A DNA stretch of 64,000 bases from Trebonia sp963795335. Lineage in GTDB: Bacteria > Actinomycetota > Actinomycetes > Streptosporangiales > Streptosporangiaceae. Position 1 is the stretch's first letter, and every line of letters begins with the position of its first letter. The notes under the pieces were generated by a model. The model had not been told where the DNA came from. It searched no databases and saw nothing but the letters and a program-made list of their open reading frames with translations. The stretch lies in contig CAWCHI010000001.1 of assembly GCA_963795335.1 (NCBI GenBank), forward strand, positions 248,001-312,000, read 5' to 3'. The position numbers and the translations under genes were made by a program. Positions 61,263 through 64,000 of this stretch are shown here, one piece after another.

Positions 61263-61656
61263 CACCGACGTCTTGCTCTACGCGATCTCGCGCGACCCCG
61301 CTGAGCAGGATAAGGCGAAGCAGGCCAACGACATCCTGGCCGGCCGCGACCTGGCCTTGTCGGTCCAGGTCTTGCAGGAGTTCTACGTGCAGGCCACCCG
61401 GGCCAGCCGACCAGATCCCGTCACGCACCAGCAGGCCGTCCGGCTCATCGAGTCGTTCCGCCGCTTTCCCGTCCAGGACATCACGTCCGCGATCATGACG
61501 GCCGCCCTAGGCACGCGCCAGCGCTTCCAGCTCTCGTACTGGGATTCGGCCATCATCGAGGCCTCCCGCGCGCTGGGTTGCACCGAAGTCCTGTCCGAGG
61601 ACCTGGGCGATGGCCAGGACTACGCCGGAGTCCGGGTCACCAACCCGTTCCGCTGA
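61249..61656 (+). CDS. vapC: PIN-domain toxin of second VapBC pair
   Basis: 135 residues, GTG start inside the antitoxin gene. PIN acidic residues: Asp in FIDTDVLLYAIS, Glu in QVLQEFYVQATR, Asp in SYWDSAIIEASRALG, Asp in VLSEDLGDGQDY. This is the typical COG5573 subgroup with the FIDTNVLLYA-type start, here with Asp. It is unlike the VapC at 11.3 kb, so the two pairs are not recent duplicates. Confidence 0.88.
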   Translation: MQFIDTDVLLYAISRDPAEQDKAKQANDILAGRDLALSVQVLQEFYVQATRASRPDPVTHQQAVRLIESFRRFPVQDITSAIMTAALGTRQRFQLSYWDSAIIEASRALGCTEVLSEDLGDGQDYAGVRVTNPFR

Positions 61657-61738
61657 CCGGGTTACCTCCCCGGACGCGGCTGGCCGGCCACCCCGCCTCC
61701 CCTCCCCTGCCGTCCCGCCTGAGCCGTAGAGTGCTGGC

Positions 61739-62438
61739 ATGAACGACCCGACCCCCCCGGCTGACATTTCCGCCCAGCCGCCCGCGCCGGTCAGCGGCGG
61801 GCAGTTGCGTGTCTCGCACGCCGACCGCGACCAGGTGGCGGAGCTGCTGCGGGTGGCCGCCGGAGACGGGCGGCTGTCCGCCGACGAGCTGGACGAGCGC
61901 CTGGAGCGTGCGCTGACCGCAGTGACCTATAACGAGCTGACGGTGCTCACGGCCGACCTGCCGGCCGCCCCGGGCGGGCCGCTCGGGCCCGGCGCCCCGG
62001 GCCTGGCCGGCGTCACCCCCAAGGACCTGATCCGGATCCATGTCCGCGGAAGCGGAGCCCACCGGCACGGGCCCTGGGTGGTGCCGAAGGAGCTGGACGT
62101 CGGGGTGCACGGTGGCCAGGTGACGCTGGACTTCACCGAGGCGGTCGATCACCCAGCCGGCGCTGCGCATCACCGCCAGCGTGCACGGCGGGGCGCTCGT
62201 GCTCGTGACCCGGCCGGGCATCGCGGTCGACGCCGGCGACGTGGCGGTTCACGGCGGGGCGGTCACACTGCCCGAGCCGCCCAGCCCGGGTACCCCCGTA
62301 GTGCTGCGGATCGAGCTGGCCGGCTCGGTGCGCGGCGGCGCCATCACCGCCGGGCCGCCCCGGCCGCCCCAGCCGCCCCGGCGGACCTTCTGGCAGTGGC
62401 TGAGGCGAGCCCCGCGCCCGCGGGCGATCGCGGGCTGA
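61739..62438 (+). CDS. DUF1707 (SHOCT-like) protein, one frameshift
   Basis: The N-terminal RVSHADRDQVAELLRVAAGDGRLSADELDERLERAL is the DUF1707 signature found in actinobacterial membrane-associated or regulatory proteins. At about 62147 the frame must shift to read LRITASVHGGALVLVTRPG and VAVHGGAVTLPEPPSPGTPVVLRIEL, a DUF4097-like beta region, ending with a Pro/Arg-rich tail. No TM segment is visible. Function unknown. Confidence 0.75.
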
Positions 62439-62494
62439 GCAACCGGACCGCCCGAGCCTCCGCAGCCGCGGGGCGGGTCCGGGGCAAAGGAAAA

Positions 62495-62528
62495 CCCCCA
62501 GGGCGCGCCGGGGGACGCACCCTGGGGG
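62495..62528. terminator. Bidirectional hairpin
   Basis: CCCCCAGGG (62495-62503) and CCCTGGGGG (62520-62528) with extra pairs inside, between the convergent DUF1707 gene and the ABC ATPase gene; AAAACC on the left gives an A/T flank. Confidence 0.8.
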
Positions 62529-62589
62529 CCTGGTTCCCAGGGCCGCTGGCTACCGGGGAGTTAGCCGACGGCCCCGGGAAGCGGTGCGG

Positions 62590-63315
<726 letters not shown>

Positions 63316-63343
63316 GAACTCTGCTCTCCCTTCCAGGCTCCGG

Positions 63344-64000
63344 TCAGGCGACCTTGGACAGTGCCGCGGCGGGGCGCAGCCGCGCCGCCCGCCAGCCGCC
63401 GAACCCGCCGGCGATCAGCCCGCCGAGGACGGCGAGGGCCACCGCGAGGACGATCGCGGTGATCGTGACCGGCGCGGACAGGTGCACCGCGACGGTCGAG
63501 CGCGGTGTGCGCGGCGTTGGCGAAGCCGCCGCGGAAGCCGCCGCCGGTGGCCGCCGTGCCGCCGCTGGTGCCGCCCGCGGCACCGCCGGCCCCGCCGCCG
63601 AAGCGCTGCGCGCCGCCCGGCGTCGCGGTGCCGGTCGCGCCGCCGAGCGAGGCGCTCAGCGTCGCCGGAGAAGTGGTCGACCAGCGCGGCGCCGAGGAAG
63701 CCGAGCGCCGACGCCGACGACGCCGCCGACGATGCCGATGGCGATCGACTCGCCCATCACCTGGCCGACGATCCGGCGCGACTTCCAGCCGAGCGCCTTC
63801 AGCGTGCCGAACTCACGGATCCGGCGCGACACGGCCGACATGGTGAGCAGGCTGGCGAGCAGGAACGCGGCGATGAGCACCGCGATCGCCAGCCACTTGC
63901 CGAGGCTGTTGGCCAGCGACGCCGCGCTGGACAGCGAGCCGGTGACCTCGCTCGCCAGGCTGTTCTCGTCGGTCACGGTCGAGCCGGGGACCGCGCTCTT
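63344..64000 (-). CDS. FtsX/MacB-type ABC permease, C-terminal part (frameshifts)
   Basis: Runs off the right edge, so the N-terminus is missing. Visible: ANSLGKWLAIAVLIAAFLLASLL (TM), the FtsX motif TMSAVSRRIREFGTLKALGWK, a second TM with MGESIAIGIVGGVVGV, then a Gly/Ala-rich external stretch read in another frame (about 63490-63705), and the last TM VTITAIVLAVALAVLGGLIAGGFGGWRAARLRPAAAL. It sits 28 bp before the ATPase gene in the same direction. Typical partner of the MacB-like ATPase. Confidence 0.82.

Overview
The window is very GC-rich, with small intergenic gaps, GTG starts, many stop/start (ATGA/GTGA) overlaps and GC-rich hairpin terminators without U-tracts. Together with the gene families present (AfsR/SARP-like and LuxR STAND regulators, SnoaL-like and HAF-repeat proteins, DUF1707, the DUF3516 helicase, GpgS), this points to an actinobacterium of the Streptomycetales/Streptosporangiales type. 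The genus cannot be fixed from the sequence. The window reads as ordinary chromosome with accessory patches. Several genes carry apparent frameshifts, clustered at 33-36 kb, 54-55 kb and 62-64 kb. I read most of these as consensus sequence errors because they hit conserved genes and often compensate one another.

Layout. 0-2.4 kb: the 3' end of a sedolisin protease, a pirin, and a geneless stretch that folds into two tandem tRNA-like cloverleaves (CAG and CTG anticodons). 2.4-7.7 kb: a flavin/Fe-S redox set (ferredoxin, NuoF-like subunit, ferric-reductase-like membrane protein, ApbE and a Ser-rich anchored protein) interrupted by a divergent GH63 glucosylglycerate hydrolase. 8.1-11.2 kb: an ABC exporter and a LolA/RseB-like exported protein. 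11.3-14.2 kb: a VapBC pair and a truncated RHS/YD-repeat pseudogene. 14.3-20.5 kb: response regulator, sensor kinase, TlpA-type thioredoxin and two HtrA-like proteases, which look like an envelope-stress island. 20.5-22.6 kb: a DapE-like hydrolase and a LysR regulator.

23-25.4 kb: a CRP-type cyclic-nucleotide regulator divergent from a nucleotide-cyclase-homology/pseudokinase fusion. 25.6-36.9 kb: housekeeping-like genes (divergent glutamyl-tRNA synthetase, DUF3516 helicase, PrmC-like methyltransferase, HTH_42 protein, CysS, acyl-CoA ligase, SnoaL-like protein). 37.1-52.7 kb: two very large STAND-ATPase regulators, secreted HAF-repeat and propeller-like proteins, a phosphoesterase, glucosyl-3-phosphoglycerate synthase, an AstE/AspA-like zinc hydrolase and a FUSC-like membrane protein. 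52.8-58.3 kb: a ParA-type ATPase coupled to a CYTH-CHAD protein, a ribokinase and an MFS exporter. 58.5-64 kb: a small coiled-coil protein, a RIO kinase, a chorismate-lyase-like protein behind an operator-like palindrome, a second VapBC pair, a DUF1707 protein and the start of a MacB-like ABC exporter running off the window.

The most distinctive items are the tRNA-like pair, the CRP/cyclase-pseudokinase module, the ParA-CHAD operon, the reversed-order NB-ARC/TPR/SARP regulator, and a conserved non-coding element found at both 7.8 kb and 56.5 kb.
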